DNA of 64,000 nt from Ascaphus truei (GCA_036426205.1 CM071568.1:41009221-41073220); one strand, 5' to 3'; shown: positions 1-12,052, counted from the first letter of the stretch. The notes: generated from the sequence alone by a model not told the origin. Translations and numbers: made by a program.

Positions 1-1357
1 AAAGGGTTTGTTCTTTAAGTGTAAAGAAACAATTTGAATAATTTTTGACCCTTGCCGCAAAAGTCGGTGGGTCAAATTGAACCTACTATTAAAATTCTGT
101 GATATCTTTCTTTCGTTAGCATTTCAAAACTCAATTTAAATATTCACAGAGCTCTTTTTAATAAACTTAACAATTTAAATATTCACAGTGCTCCTTTTGA
201 ATAAACTTAACAAAATTCAGGTAATTTTCTTCAACTTTCTTGATTGAAGGAAGGCAATAGGTGCAGATATAAAATAGATGTACAGCTACGAGCAAAAGAA
301 ATCAATTATATATATGAAATAACATAACACATGGAAAGAAATTAATCAAAAATTTCTAGTATATGATTCTCTACTCTGCTACCTGCAGGCAAGGAATGTA
401 AATGAAAAAAGCAACATTCTCCTGCAGATAAGGGGGAAATTAATAAAAATGTTTCCTTCCTACAAGATCCCCTGATGCAACTCATGTTAAAAAGTGAGTG
501 GCTTCAGGAAGAACTTTGCTCATTTAAAATACATTTTCAGAAGCTTGAGAAATAGGACTTTATTCTGGCTGTTAAGCTCAATTACATAAAGCTGATGTGG
601 TCTTGCAATGTCCATAGAACTAACACCCCTTCATTATACTGCTCTGTGGGATACGCATGAGGTATGGTAGCAGAATCCCATGGTGAAGAAGTGGACTTGA
701 TGTCTATGGGGTTTTTAATAAATGTCTGTAAGGAGGTTTCTAAGTGGAGCTTTAGGAAATCTGGTGTTCAGGTAGTTTCAACCGATGACAACGACCCTGT
801 CAATGTGAAAGTTGGGAACTCGATATTTTCCAAATTACTTTAAAAATGTTATTGCCACATAGTCATACAGTCGGTTACTAAATGATCAGCAAAGCTAAAG
901 CAAAACTTTTTGTTTTACCATACAGTTTGAACAGAATGAAACGATAGATGGAGCTGAAAGGCCAAATGCCCGATTATTATTCGAATACATTTAGTTCTTG
1001 TTGGGAATATTGTTTTTCTTAACAGACATATAAAAATGTTTTGTGAAAATGATTGCAATTCGAGTGTTATAGTGCTTGAAAGAATATAACACACCTTCTT
1101 ATCTATTCATATGTCCAAGTGGTACAGTCACTAGTCAAACATTCTGTGTTCTTGAATAATTCCATATTTTGGGATGATGAATAGATGTATCATGGAAATA
1201 CCAAATTTGCAATTGTGATGTATTTTTCATCCTCTCGAAACAAAAAGTACCAAAACAATGGAGTAAACAGATTTTCTTTCCAGGGCAGAAATGTTTGTTG
1301 GATTGACTACTCCCCAATGAGACGTATTTTGTATAGCTTTCTCAATTCTATTTTAAG
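1..1357 (+). other. ZFPM2: 3' end of the ZFPM2 intron upstream of coding exon 2
   Basis: AT-rich sequence that ends at the acceptor AG at 1356-1357, preceded by a T-rich tract. Apart from a short tandem duplication at 132-210, no repeat family or gene was recognised here. That this is an intron follows from the exon call immediately downstream. Confidence 0.85.
132..210. repeat. Two-copy tandem duplication, 39-40 bp unit
   Basis: The unit at 132-170 is repeated directly at 171-210, differing by a few substitutions and one extra base. Both copies begin caatttaaat and end ataaacttaa. It has no recognised origin. Confidence 0.85.
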
Positions 1358-1516
1358 GGCCCCTTGCGGATGCTATTGAGGATGAAGAAGACGATTGTCT
1401 GTCTGAGGAAAATGATATTGCCTCCAAAGAAGATTTTTCCTTGGAGGAAACCTTTACGTCAAAGTTTAGGCCGGAGAACATGACCTGCGAAGAAGTGGAA
1501 TATTTTTGTAATAAAG
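1358..1516 (+). CDS. ZFPM2: ZFPM2 (FOG-2) coding exon 2, acidic N-terminal region
   Basis: This exon encodes about 53 residues of FOG-2, the nuclear multi-zinc-finger cofactor that binds the N-terminal finger of GATA4/5/6 and modulates transcription in heart, gonad and diaphragm development. The peptide reads [17 protein letters not shown], continues through an acidic linker and ends [11 protein letters not shown]. Hand comparison with mammalian FOG-2 from memory gives roughly 70% identity, with the [11 protein letters not shown] block conserved. The region precedes the zinc fingers and contains none. The AG acceptor is at 1356-1357 and the GT donor at 1517-1518 (GTACAG). Length is 159 nt, phase 1 at both ends: the first two bases complete an Arg codon and the last G starts a Gly codon. 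The preceding exon, which encodes the short basic NuRD-binding N terminus in known FOG proteins, is outside the window. Confidence 0.95.
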
Positions 1517-3206
1517 GTACAGTAATAGAAGAAAAAAAACATTTGGGGCTGTGACACAAAAGAGGAAATCTGCATTCTACATGAGTTATTGCAAAATAAA
1601 ACCCCTGTTCCTGTACTAATTGTCTCTACTGAAAATATGAAATACAACATTGAATGACATGGCAAAAATATGAGAAATCTGGGTAGAAAAATGATTGAAT
1701 ACAAGAAAAGGCATGAATGTGCTATTTCTAGAATGTGCTGTTAATCTTATAGTCACTGCGTTTTTGTTCTTCGAAGAACACACATTTTAAATACTGCAAC
1801 TGTTAACTGTCAACATAACTTTAAAAAAAAAAACTTGATACATTCAGTCTATTGTTAGAAATCATTAATACTTATGTATCTTGACTGATAAAAAAAATCG
1901 GACATTTTGGTCATGTAATCCAATATATTTACAGTACCAATTATTTGTGTTGCCTTCCCTCCCCCCATATACTGTATTGAAGGTTCCTCCGGAAGTGAAG
2001 AGTGTGAAATGATTTGATGGTCCTGTTATTGGATACTTTTAAAGTGTATGTTGTACAGTGTGTAGATTTTCTGTAAAATAAATCTTGTTTTTTTTTTTTT
2101 TTAAATAATAAGTAGAATAAATACATTAATTGTAATTGTTTCATTTTGATATAAATTGTATTTAGGGACAGGCTAGGAATAGCTGAATCCCGATCACAAC
2201 TGACCTTAAATTGAAGCAGTGAAACACAATCAAGGTTGTATGTAAGGGAAATGAATCATGCCAGAAGCCCAAATCTGGTTACTTTATTCCTTGAATGGCT
2301 TTTGAGATGTAATTTCCTGAAGCATTTTAGCATACCGATGAATGAGTCCCGAGTCAGTGGCTGCTTGTGTGCTGCTCTGTACATACTGTAGGCAGTTTAA
2401 CGGTTTCAATAGCGTACAGCAGGTTTTTCTAATCGGTGAAAAAGCCGCCAGTATAAACAAGAGGAGCAAAGTTACTGCAGAGGTGCATTCTGTCCATATA
2501 ATAGTGGTTATTTATAAAAAACGTTGAAAAGGCACATTTAAGAAAACAATATGACATATCCTTAAATTGTGACTAACTCTTTGAAGGTCGTCCGATCCGA
2601 TGAACCTCATGTCGTGAAACTGCAAGTAAGACACATTTAACATAGGCACGGTTACTGGAGGTTTAATGATATTAAAGCAGCAGTTCGCACTGATTGCATT
2701 ACATGTTTTACTTTACTTTAATAGATATTTTCATGCCCTTTTCAAAACTGTTTTTATTTAAAAAAATAAAAATAAATGATGTTCTGTTTCGAAGATTTAT
2801 TAGTTTCAAATTTTAAGGTGTCTATTCACTAAATTTCATTAAGTGCCTTAACGATTGGTAAGTGCACTTTTCAAGCAATTTTGCTTGTGTAACTATTCAC
2901 AAAGCTTCAATAACGGCTTTTTACTGATTTGTTAGCACTCTTTCTCTGACAAGCCGTGCGGTAGCTCAAAAAATGCCGAAACGTGCCTTTTTTTTGCCAG
3001 TTACTGCTATTCACAAAGCTTTGAGATGCAAATCATGTCTTAAACACTCAAATTGTTTTCTCTCTATCTAAAGGGTGGCAAGATAGGAATCGCGATTTGG
3101 ATCTGACAGGGTTTTTTTTTAATAAATAGGATTTCATCCGGGGGACTCCGGAGCTGACCCGCATTCATTTCATCTCCGGAGACCCCCAAATTCAATCCTA
3201 TGTAAT

Positions 3207-4002
3207 TGTAACGGTGTTTTCCCTGGGCCCTGCCTATCCTGACCCATATGTAAGGAAAGCCCCCAATTACATGGATTTGTGATGTGTGGTGCACCTGCTG
3301 GCAACAGGACTCCTGAGTCTCCCGCTTGGTTGGTATGGGGAATATCACCATGACAGGCGTCTGAGGTAGTGTGCTTGGAGGACTACTCACATTTGGTTAC
3401 AGCGCCTCCACCCCATCAGGATCTCTGCGGCAGCAGGGGAAGTATCTGATGGGGAACTCCTCTCAGGTGCATCCTTCTGTGGAATAACTTCACTCTCACA
3501 CAGAAGGGATCTTTGGAACCAGGGCATCTTTATTGGCATATTTCTAGGCAGACTGCCCCTCATAGCGCTCGTGCTCAGCCGCTCATCTTGTTGAGGTACC
3601 CCCTTCAGAAGTTTCCTCCTCTCTTAATAAAATTGGTTCCACCTCTCCCCTAAGGGAGATCCACCAGCTGTGCCAGGTCCCTGGACACAGTGTGTAACAG
3701 CTTGCACTGAAGTATCTGACAGCCTTGACCTGCTGTAGACACTTCACCTTGAACTAGAACATAACTCCTACAGAACACACTAATGTTAGGCAGTTCTGTG
3801 TCGTATACAGACTCCAGAAACAGACACACCTTTGTGTCACTAACAGTGGACACAAAGCATGTTGTCACTTCCTTTGTTACATATGACACCTCACCAGGGT
3901 TTGAGGGCAAACCTCCATGATTGTTGCTGGCAATCCTGCATACTTACCAGGCTTACTGCCAGCATGAGAAAGAGATGTACACCATTTTTACACATGGCTA
4001 CA
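3207..4002 (-). mobile_element. Solo LTR of a Ty3-like retroelement (family LTR-A)
   Basis: The sequence starts TGTAACGG and ends GGCTACA, so on the minus strand it reads TGTAGCC...GTTACA, the usual TG...CA LTR form. It is flanked by an exact 4-bp duplication TAAT (3203-3206 and 4003-4006). Its minus-strand 3' part matches the LTRs at 59291-60045 and 50159-50876, sharing the motif that contains GGAGGCGCTG and a GGTGCAC/GGTGCAT block. No second LTR or coding sequence is present, so it is read as a solo LTR. Confidence 0.75.
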
Positions 4003-4039
4003 TAATAAAAATACAATTACAACCCAGCTTCATTATCTT

Positions 4040-4330
4040 AATGGCTAACTGCTAAGGTAATAAAAGGGTTAAATAGCTGTAGGTAGAGTGGATGGGCGAA
4101 GGTTGCAGTTGCCCCAGGGTGGGTGTTTAGGCCTCCCGGGAGGGATTAACCCCACCCTTTCCTTAGCAGTTACAACCACTAAAATAATGAAGGGGTTAAC
4201 CCCACCCATGAGACCTAACCACCCAACCTGGGACAACTATGACGTTGGTGTTTGACCCGGGGTGGGTGGTAACGCCTCCCGAGTGGGTAGTGGGAGGGTT
4301 TAACCCCTTCGTTACCTTAGCGGTATATAT
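4040..4330. repeat. Foldback (inverted-repeat) element, unclassified
   Basis: The left end contains GCTAAGGTAATAAAAGGGTT and the right end contains its diverged complement (aaccccttcgttaccttagc). Internal gcctcccgg and ttaacccc blocks also recur in inverted orientation. This is a palindromic MITE-like structure with no clear target duplication. Confidence 0.5.
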
Positions 4331-4484
4331 ATGTTACACTCGTATATGCTTCTGGGGGGAATTGCTGCTTTGACATAAGACTCATTTGTACTCGTCTGCA
4401 CCCTTCCAATGTGTAAAGTGAGCTAATTTCATATGAAAAATATTTGTTTCAGCTGCTTAAGAAGCACATAGTAACTCCTGTCTT

Positions 4485-4502
4485 TTTTTTTTTTTTTTTT
4501 TT
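4485..4502. repeat. Poly(T) tract
   Basis: An uninterrupted T run; possibly the antisense poly(A) tail of a retrocopy, but no retroelement body was recognised next to it. Confidence 0.5.
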
Positions 4503-4729
4503 ACAACCATACAGTAATACAGATACAGTACAATGATATGATGATACATACAGTTGCCTGAAGAATACTTTTCTCAGTAATACAATCTCAGACTTGTGCT
4601 ACCAGTACCACAGTATGGTAACATACAGCAGAAGTACCTTATTGCACACTGGATTCACAATAAAGAAAATAATAGTTTGGCTTAAAATGCAGAACTCTTC
4701 AAAAGCAAAGATATATATATATATATATA

Positions 4730-4842
4730 GGCCCTTAGTCTGTAAGGTGTGATAGTGCAGATGACGCACTATCACATGAAAAGCCCTATTAAAGTCAATC
4801 CGCACGTCATCTGCGCTTATCACACCTTACAGAATAAGGGCC
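4730..4842. mobile_element. Short palindromic MITE, 113 bp
   Basis: The ends are inverted copies: GGCCCTTAGTCTGTAAGGTG at the left and its diverged complement ending AATAAGGGCC at the right. The inner arms carry GATAGTGC and GCGCTTATC. It sits beside a (TA)n tract, so a TA target is possible. Confidence 0.65.
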
Positions 4843-4946
4843 ATCAAGTGTTTAGACAATTGAGTAAATAAGGGATTTTTGAGGGTTTTAACCATGTCTG
4901 TGTGTTGCTGGTCACTCCAACACACAAAGGTGAGTATGCTTTAACC

Positions 4947-5251
4947 CAGGAGTGCGCGAACTTCCTACGCTGCACCCCCCCTGCCTGCTCTCCCTCTGTG
5001 TCACGTCCCCCTGCGGCGTCAAATGATGCTTCGGGGTCATGTCACGTCACGTGACCCACGTCGTCATTTGATGCCACGTCTCCATGGCAACGGGCGTCAA
5101 ATGACGCCGCGGGGTCATGTGACGTCACGTCACATAGCCCGCGGTGTCATTTGACGACGAGTTGTCATGGAGATGAGTGGACACGGAAGCCAGGTAAGTG
5201 AGCCGCGACCCCCCCAAAAAAGTCTCGCGCCTCCCAGTTTGCGCACCGCTG
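4947..5251. mobile_element. hAT-type MITE with 8-bp target duplication (family hAT-B)
   Basis: It begins CAGGAGTGCGCGAAC and ends TTTGCGCACCGCTG, imperfect inverted ends. It is flanked by an exact 8-bp duplication CTTTAACC (4939-4946 and 5252-5259), the length typical of hAT. The interior is CpG-rich with repeated TCATTTGACG and CACGTGACC-type palindromes. Related copies lie at 31867-32161, 32532-33019, 34072-34134, 37810-38095 and 63788-64000. Confidence 0.8.
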
Positions 5252-5445
5252 CTTTAACCGGCCAGAACATAGATTTCAATTGGAGGAAACCAGCTCGTTT
5301 ATAATAGAGTACTAAAAAAAAAGCATAAATGTGAATGTTATTTGTTTTAAGGATCACAATTTAGCCGTGTTCAGTACTGCTTTTCATCTTTGGTTTGGCT
5401 TAAACTATGCTTCAATGGGAGCTCAGAAAGAAAATACAATATATA

Positions 5446-5780
5446 TACAGGCATACCCCGCATTAACGTACGCAATGGGACCAGAGCATGTATGTAAAGC
5501 GAAAATGTACTTAAAGTGAAGCACTACCTTTTCCCACTTATCGATGCATGTACTGTACTACAATCGTCATATACGTGCATAACTGATGTAAATAACGCAT
5601 TTGTAACAGGCTCTATAGTCTCCCCGCTTGCGCACAGCTTTGGTACAGGTAGGGAGCCGGTATTGCTGTTCAGGACGTGCTGACAGGCGCATGCGCGAGC
5701 TGCCGTTTGCCTATTGGGCGATATGTACTTACTCGCGAGTGTACTTAAAGTGAGTGTACTTAAAGCGGGGTATGCCTGTA
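5446..5780 (-). mobile_element. Mariner/Tigger-like nonautonomous element, copy 1 of 4
   Basis: The ends are TACAGGCATACCCCGC and its complement GCGGGGTATGCCTGTA, sitting at TA/TATA sites. About 335 bp. The same sequence recurs at 46643-46977, 47130-47464 and 54179-54514, in the opposite orientation to this copy. Internal marker: ACTCGCGAGT flanked by repeated GTACTTAAAG. Confidence 0.8.
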
Positions 5781-5789
5781 TATATATAT

Positions 5790-6165
5790 ATATGCAAATA
5801 TAACTGTATGCTCATCTGCATGTCTTAGGCAGGTCTGCAACCCCGCCTTTCCCCATTATCACCCAGCATACAGCACTTCCACTGCAGCAAGGGATTCTGG
5901 GAAATGACATGCAAATGAGCACACAGTGTCACTTTTTGCCTCAATAACCATTTTTAACATGGTTCCCTATAGGCTTAAGCTTGCTGCATGGTCACAGCTT
6001 TGAGCACAGCCAGGGTTAAGGTGCATACCCAGAAAACCACCCACAGACAGCCGTTTCGACCTTGATGGGTCTCATCAGTGTGGGGTTGATTTTACTGGGA
6101 ATGCAAGAGAGGCTATGGGATAGGCTAAACCATAATACTGAGTTAAGTTATGGTGAGTAAAAAAT
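5790..6165 (-). mobile_element. Hammerhead-ribozyme retroelement, full body
   Basis: Read on the minus strand, the element begins near ACTCACCATAACTTAACTC, passes through a hammerhead ribozyme (6040-6084) and then a body with conserved blocks CATTTGCATGTCATTTCCCA and CACTTCC/GGAAGTG. It ends in a (TA)n tail at about 5780-5795. The body recurs at 34137-34335 (minus), 34353-34600 (plus) and 42120-42300 (plus). No ORF is present, so it is nonautonomous. It lies antisense to ZFPM2, so the ribozyme is not in the ZFPM2 pre-mRNA. Confidence 0.75.
6040..6084 (-). ncRNA. Type I hammerhead ribozyme, consensus core
   Basis: Minus strand, 5' to 3': helix I strand CCCACA (6084-6079); core CTGATGA (6078-6072); helix II GACC/GGTC (6071-6068 and 6061-6058) closing the loop CATCAA; core GAAA (6057-6054); helix III as C-GGCT-G closed by the A-U pair (6053-6047); cleavage triplet GTC with C at 6046; helix I partner TGTGGG (6045-6040). 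Every invariant hammerhead residue is present and all three helices pair. The very short helix III is typical of retroelement-borne hammerheads. Beyond helix I, AAAA and TTTT could pair after an internal loop. Confidence 0.88.
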
Positions 6166-7415
6166 ATATATATATATTCCAGAACCGAAGGTATATTTCC
6201 AAATACTGTATAACTTACAAATGTATCACACATCCAAACACATGTTTAAACTTCCACAATAAATGGGAAGACGTCATTTTGAACAAATACCGACACAAAA
6301 AAAATAGTTTCCCTTCGTCCTTAAGCAAAGCACATGGGAATGTATGGTAAGGGATAATGCTATTTATAGGGCGCATTAAGACTTTAGTTCAAATAAATAA
6401 ATAAATGCACAAAGAAGAAAAGCCAATATGACTTTGTATTTTACCTTGCCGGGGGAAGTGTTTGTGCAAATCGCCTATAAGCTTATTGACCTGAATCTTT
6501 GACTCCTTGTTTTCTCTGGATTTGGCTGGAACGTAGACACTGATAGATCGCTGATAGAGCTGATTGAACATCCCCTGGATTTGCTTGGCATCAGACCCCC
6601 ACCCGCAGGCCGCACATTATCTTTCCTGGCTAGACTTGTCATTTCCCTGGTCCAATACAATTTCTTCTTAAGTTCCATTTATTCTTCTGTATGTTTTCCG
6701 GTCAAGTTGATGCAAATGTTTGGCATTTACTGCATGAAACGCCTACCGTAGTTGTCCTTTCTACTTATATCAGGGCTGCTGTTATGTTGCACTGAGTGGA
6801 TCAAGATGCATTTTACAGTGCATTGTAAACCCCGCTTTTCAGAAACTTGAAAAAAAAAAGGAATCATGTGTAGCACACAGTTTGGTTTATGCTGAGTAAA
6901 CGGACCAATGGACCAGCTGCAAGTAAAATTCATGGTAACGCAATGATTTGGAACATGTATCTTGTGATCTGTACTTAACTCACCATGTTACTTGGAGAGT
7001 GGTACTATTGAGCTATATTAAGGTTAGAAGAGAAATGTAGTTTCCTCACATATAATGGGATCTGTCATTTTTAAGATGTCTTTCTATCATTTTAGTCCAG
7101 CTAGCACTGGTTAAACTGCCCACGTCTCAGTTGGCATACACCTGTTTACCTAAAAGATTTACATGAAATATATGACGCCTGATTAACATATTTTGTTCAC
7201 ATTTGATTTAGTCACTAGAGCACAGAACAGTATATAATTCGCTCTGGATGGTGTTCACATAATCTGCTTGCTGTGTGCCCCCTTATTTGGTAGAATCTGG
7301 ATTGACTGAAGCCATGAATATATCTGTGTGTGCCTTTTGGTTAGTCTTGGAATTAATTCTATATTTTTTGTTGATGACATAAATATAAATCTAGAAAATA
7401 TAAACGAAAGGCAAC

Positions 7416-7776
7416 TACAGTAGAGGCAACTCTTATTCGAACAAAAACCAGTGGCAATTCCCCAAAAAAAACCAGGAAACACCCAGGTACATTCTGAATA
7501 CATGCCTTAAACTTTCCTTAAACTAGCCCCAGCATTTCTGCATTGATTAATGGCCTATCAGATTAACAGCGGGGGTCCCTGGCAGTCCCATTCAAACTGA
7601 ATTGGAATGCCAGGGATCCCTGCTGTGTTAATCCTATGGGTCGTTAGTCAATGCAGAAATGCCTTAAACGTGCCTCAAACTAGCCCAGAACATACCCAGC
7701 ACATACCCAGCACATACCCAGAATGTAACCCGGCTAGTTTACGGCAAATGTTAGAATAAACGTTGCCTCTACTGTA
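7416..7776. mobile_element. Mariner-type MITE with TACAGTAGAGGCAAC ends
   Basis: The terminal inverted repeats TACAGTAGAGGCAAC and GTTGCCTCTACTGTA are perfect, consistent with a TA target. The inner region is palindromic (GATTAAC ... GTTAATC around opposed CCTGGCA/TGCCAGG arms). That inner core is shared with the elements at 9979-10278 and 28123-28803, while the outer ends differ. It carries a short direct repeat of ACATACCCAGC near 7690-7720. Confidence 0.8.
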
Positions 7777-8029
7777 TAGAGTTAATCTGCCTAAAGGTTC
7801 ACAACAAATTCCACAGATAAGTAATGCCCCCTTACAGGTTTAAAATAATAATAATAATGCTCATGGTATCTGGTGGGGTCTCTGAGCCACCCCCGCTCTA
7901 CAGCTGCAGACGCTCTCCTGATTTTCACTAAGTATTTTATATTTACACTATTACCTTGATCACATCACTTTCACTGGGGTGGTGTGTAAGAGTGTTTAAA
8001 TTGTAGTAGCGCACTTATACTCTGTTTTT

Positions 8030-8566
8030 TAATAGTGGTACAGACCTTGTGCCCTCCCCTTCTGGTGCATCAGAGAGGAAGTACTTAATTATAGAGTCAG
8101 TTCTGCCTCACCCTCCTGGGGTGAGGATCTGGGTTCTGCTCCTGCCCTCCTGGGTGAGGAATGGAGCAATATCAGGCTGAATCAAGGCCTCGCTATTATC
8201 CTAAGGCCAATGCATCATCCAAAGGTCTGGGGACCCAGATCTACCATTCTGCATTCGCTGTTCTGTTGGCAGTGGCTGCTCCAATAAATCATCCCTTTTA
8301 TATACTCCTGCCTGAGCTCTCAGTCTATTTGGGTAAGGGTGTGGATGGAATTTGCCCTAGTGGGAGACCGACTCTGGAGATCCTGGAGCCCACCAGAGCT
8401 GGAGGCGCTGACACCTTGAGTTGAACATCAAGATCATCAAAAGCCTGTCCTGTTCCCCACACCATCGCAGACCACTCAGTTCTCCTGGACCTCACAGGTA
8501 TAACCCCACCACAACAGCAGTAACCAGTAGCAATATCTTCCAGAGAGGGGGGGAAACTGTGTTACA
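8030..8566 (+). mobile_element. Partial LTR of family LTR-A
   Basis: The 3' end ggggggaaactgtgTTACA and an upstream block containing GGAGGCGCTGA resemble the LTR at 59291-60045. An AATAAA lies at about 8283, as expected for an LTR polyadenylation signal. The 5' boundary could not be placed and no target duplication is visible. Confidence 0.55.
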
Positions 8567-9449
8567 ACTTTAATAAGTGTTTTCTGTAAAAGTAAGTGTT
8601 AGAAGTACAGTACCTGCAGAGGATATTTGACATTCTCAGAAACATGTTGCACTAGATTGTAAAAGTGTCAACAGTTCTGAACCTCTCACTGTAAAAAGAA
8701 CAAAATGTACATGGATTCAGAAGCTATCCGTATACATGTAGACTGACTATAAAAGGGCTGTAGTCAAAATATTTGGTCACTAACTGTAAAAACATGAAGC
8801 ATTAGCAGTGAGCAATTCATCCAGTATGTATTAAAATATTAACCCACTGTATTAATATGTACAGATCCTGAAAATGTATTAATTGCAGAAAACCATGTAA
8901 TTCTCTATTTTTTCATACAAAAACCTTTAGTTCAGATTTATTGATAAACACTCAGACAGAATATTTATTTGGATTTTTTCTTATCTTTAAAATATTTTTA
9001 TATATTTGGACATTTACATATTTTGTTACAGTGCAAGGGCAAAAATCAACAAGAGACGAGAAGAAATGTAGAAGTGGGATAAATCTGATGCTTTTTTTGC
9101 TCCAGTTTTACAGAATAGACATTCTGACAGGTGAAATCTTAACCATTTCAGTACCCTCTCACACTTCATACTCGCCCTTTTACTCAACACACATTCCACA
9201 TGTATCCCCCCTGACACACACAGAGCCATCACACTCTTCTGCCCACTCAAAGCCCTGGAGATGGAGAGAATTCTCTCTGTGCTCTGTACCAGGACACGTG
9301 AGGAGGATCTCAGCCTTTATATCACCAAGCAGAGGAATATGTGCATGCGGAGCAGCCAGCAACATTTTCCCCCTGAGGATCGCAGAACACCAGGGTTCTC
9401 CCAGCACCCTGGTTGAGAAACACTGCTCTATGGGGTACACAATTTCCTT

Positions 9450-9920
9450 CTCCTAAAAGAAAATACATATTCCTGTCATAGGGTCATATTGACAATTCAG
9501 AAAGTGACTGAAATCATCTTGGTTTGAACAGAAAGACTCAAACAATTAACTGATAAAAGAGGAGGTTGTTGGACGCTCAGACTTCAGAAAGTGACTGAAA
9601 TCAACTTGATTTGAAGGAAAAGTCTCAACAAAATCACTATTAAGAGGAAATACCTGTCACGATGGTTGTAGGACACTCATACATAACACTTCAAAAAGTG
9701 ACTGAAATCACCTTTGTTCGAAGTTACTGCACAAAAATTGTCTGTTAAGTGGAAATAACTGTCAGGGTATCGTTGAAAATTCATACAAACACTTCAGTGA
9801 GTGACTGAAAATAAATTCATTTGATGGGGACAATGGAAATAAGTCACAAAAAAAAATCTGATAAAATTAAAGTAAATACCTGTCAAGAGAGGCCTAGGAT
9901 AGCTCATACTGGCACTTAAA
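9450..9920. repeat. Decayed minisatellite, about 90-120 bp unit
   Basis: The phrase (a/c)ttcagaaagtgactgaaat starts at about 9494, 9581, 9688 and 9791. It is followed each time by diverged copies of aaatacctgtca and a ggacactcatac-like block. Unit lengths are about 87, 107, 103 and about 125 bp, so it is an old, strongly diverged array. Confidence 0.75.
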
Positions 9921-9978
9921 GTGTATATATAGATATATACACACCATTGTTATGTGCCCTATTATATGTGACACTATG

Positions 9979-10278
9979 CACAGATGCAGTCACCAGTGTT
10001 AGAACACTTACCTTGGAAATTCTGGGAGATTCTGGGGCAGTCTCACAGTAAATGCCTCAACATTCCTGTGAGATTCTTAATGGCCCATCGGATTAACCCA
10101 GTGGGGGGTCCCTGCAGTCCTATTCAAACTGAATGTGTTAATCCGACGGGCCATTAAGAATCTCACAGAAATGTTGAGGCAATAGTGCAGCAATTTGGCG
10201 GCAATGTTGAGGCATTTACTGTGAGGCTGAACCAGAATTTCCCAGGCACGAGTTCTAATACTCGTGGCTGCATCTGTA
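9979..10278. mobile_element. Palindromic MITE with CAGATGCAGYCAC ends
   Basis: The ends (CAGATGCAGTCACCAGTGTT and the complement of AATACTCGTGGCTGCATCTG) are inverted repeats. The inner arms GGCCCATCGGATTAAC and GTTAATCCGACGGGCC are near-perfect complements. Related to 28123-28803 and to the fragment at 46072-46156. Confidence 0.75.
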
Positions 10279-11474
10279 AGTGTACATTCTATATTTTTAC
10301 ATATATAAAGTTATATATTTGATCTGGATTACACTATGTTGGCTTTCTCGTTCTATTAATTCCTGCATTGCCATTGCCACATCCACACCACACGAGATTG
10401 GGGATCACCTTACATCCATCTGAGCCAAGATTGAATAGGACCCCCACCATCTGAGTTATTTGCCTCAGTTTTGGATATGTTTTATTGATTCTGGAAGAAT
10501 GTGAGTTCCCACTTCAGAGGTCCCTTATCACCACCACATCACCTTTGCTTATAAGGACTTATTGCACCATGATGTGTTTCTATGTTTTTTTCCCTATATT
10601 CTTACCTTTCACCCGCGCTCTCTCTTACCTTTAAAAATCGTTCTACAAGATTGAACATTCCGGACAGTTCCCTAAGGGTTTTGAGCAGCATTTTATATAC
10701 ACTATTGTTGTCACAATAAATGCACAATTGTTGCCACTTTATTCACTGATAATGCAAATTAAATTGTGTTTGTCACTATCACAGAATATTCACTTTATTG
10801 CATAGATTGCACGTTCATTTTTGTGATCACTATACAGGAGTACCCAATACGTTTTTTGCTGCTAGATGGGATAAGTGCATGAACACATACATGTAACATT
10901 GATAAAAAAAGATTTTAACCACCTGGTGGATTTATTTGCAGTAGTAAAAAAAAGGATTAAATCAGAAGGTTAACACCATTTGCATGGGAGGAGATGGCAG
11001 GGAGGTGTGGGTGAGAGCAGGTGTGTTTATGTCTGGGTTCAGGATTTGGGAGATATATCCCCAGCAGCAGGAAGGAGTAGAAAGAGGGTGTGAAGAAAGA
11101 GGATTTGTGGGGTGCTTTTTATTGAGGGGTAAATAAGTTGTTGGGAAAGAGGTGTATAAATAATGGTGCCGTGTATGGGAACAGACATAGGTGGAGGGGA
11201 GGAGAGATGATGAAATGTGGATAGGAGGGGAGTGGGGACATTGGAGAGAACAGAAACATTTACAAAGGAGTGAGGAGACATTAAACAGAAATAGCAATAG
11301 GGAGGGCGTAGTGAGATGCAGGAGGAGATTAAATCATTTATTGGAGGATAGGAAGAGTACAAATGATCACAGCATTTAGAAAGTCAAGTTCTCACAGTTA
11401 CAAGGTTGTAGTTGTTTTTGAAGTGCAGAGTCCAGATCTTCTTGTAGTATTCAACTCCAATTCGATTATTAACT

Positions 11475-11545
11475 TCAGTATCCAGTAGTATTCAGTATTC
11501 AGTGGTATCCAGTATCCAGTAGTATTCAACTCCATATTCCAGTAT
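11475..11545. repeat. Short tandem repeat of (CAGTATCCAGTAGTATT)-like units
   Basis: Several overlapping direct copies of cagta(t/c)(t/c)cagtag/gtggtat occur within about 70 bp. Upstream, 10960-11370 is purine-rich on this strand with no recognised element. Confidence 0.55.
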
Positions 11546-11988
11546 TAACTCCACAGACACTTTATGTGACACTTTGGGGTGACACAGCCATATGGCTCAC
11601 TGCCAAGATAGACTCACTTGAATACTCTAATACATTTTCACTTAACTAACAATTAAGGGAGGGGTCTGCCTATTGAGCTCATACCATGTCGTTAATTAAA
11701 GATCAATAGCAGATGGGCTTAATTTGTGTAAACCATGGATACTGTTGTGTCTCTTGGGTGGCAGTATGTTCATCAGGGATATATAAATATAAGATATTTC
11801 CTTTCAAATATACTCTATTGACACAGAGGGCAGCATCTTTCGACATTTTTCCAATGGTTAGAAAAGGCTATGTTATTGTTCTGCACTGGAGTGAAAGTTT
11901 GGCCTTTCACATCAGCTATATTCACTTAAATATTGTTTGCAGAGTGGTGAAATGGCTTGTGTACATATAAACTTGACATTGTCTAAAA

Positions 11989-11991
<3 letters not shown>

Positions 11992-12042
<51 letters not shown>

Positions 12043-12052
12043 ATATATATAT
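11992..12052. repeat. (TA)n microsatellite, left half
   Basis: About 60 bp of TA repeat with one interruption. It continues at 12828-12868 on the other side of the solo LTR, so the LTR appears to have inserted into a pre-existing TA tract. Confidence 0.9.

Noticed and set aside
8941..9456. 171-residue plus-strand frame
   Set aside because: Low-complexity start, no recognised domain, no splice or initiation context; treated as a chance frame.
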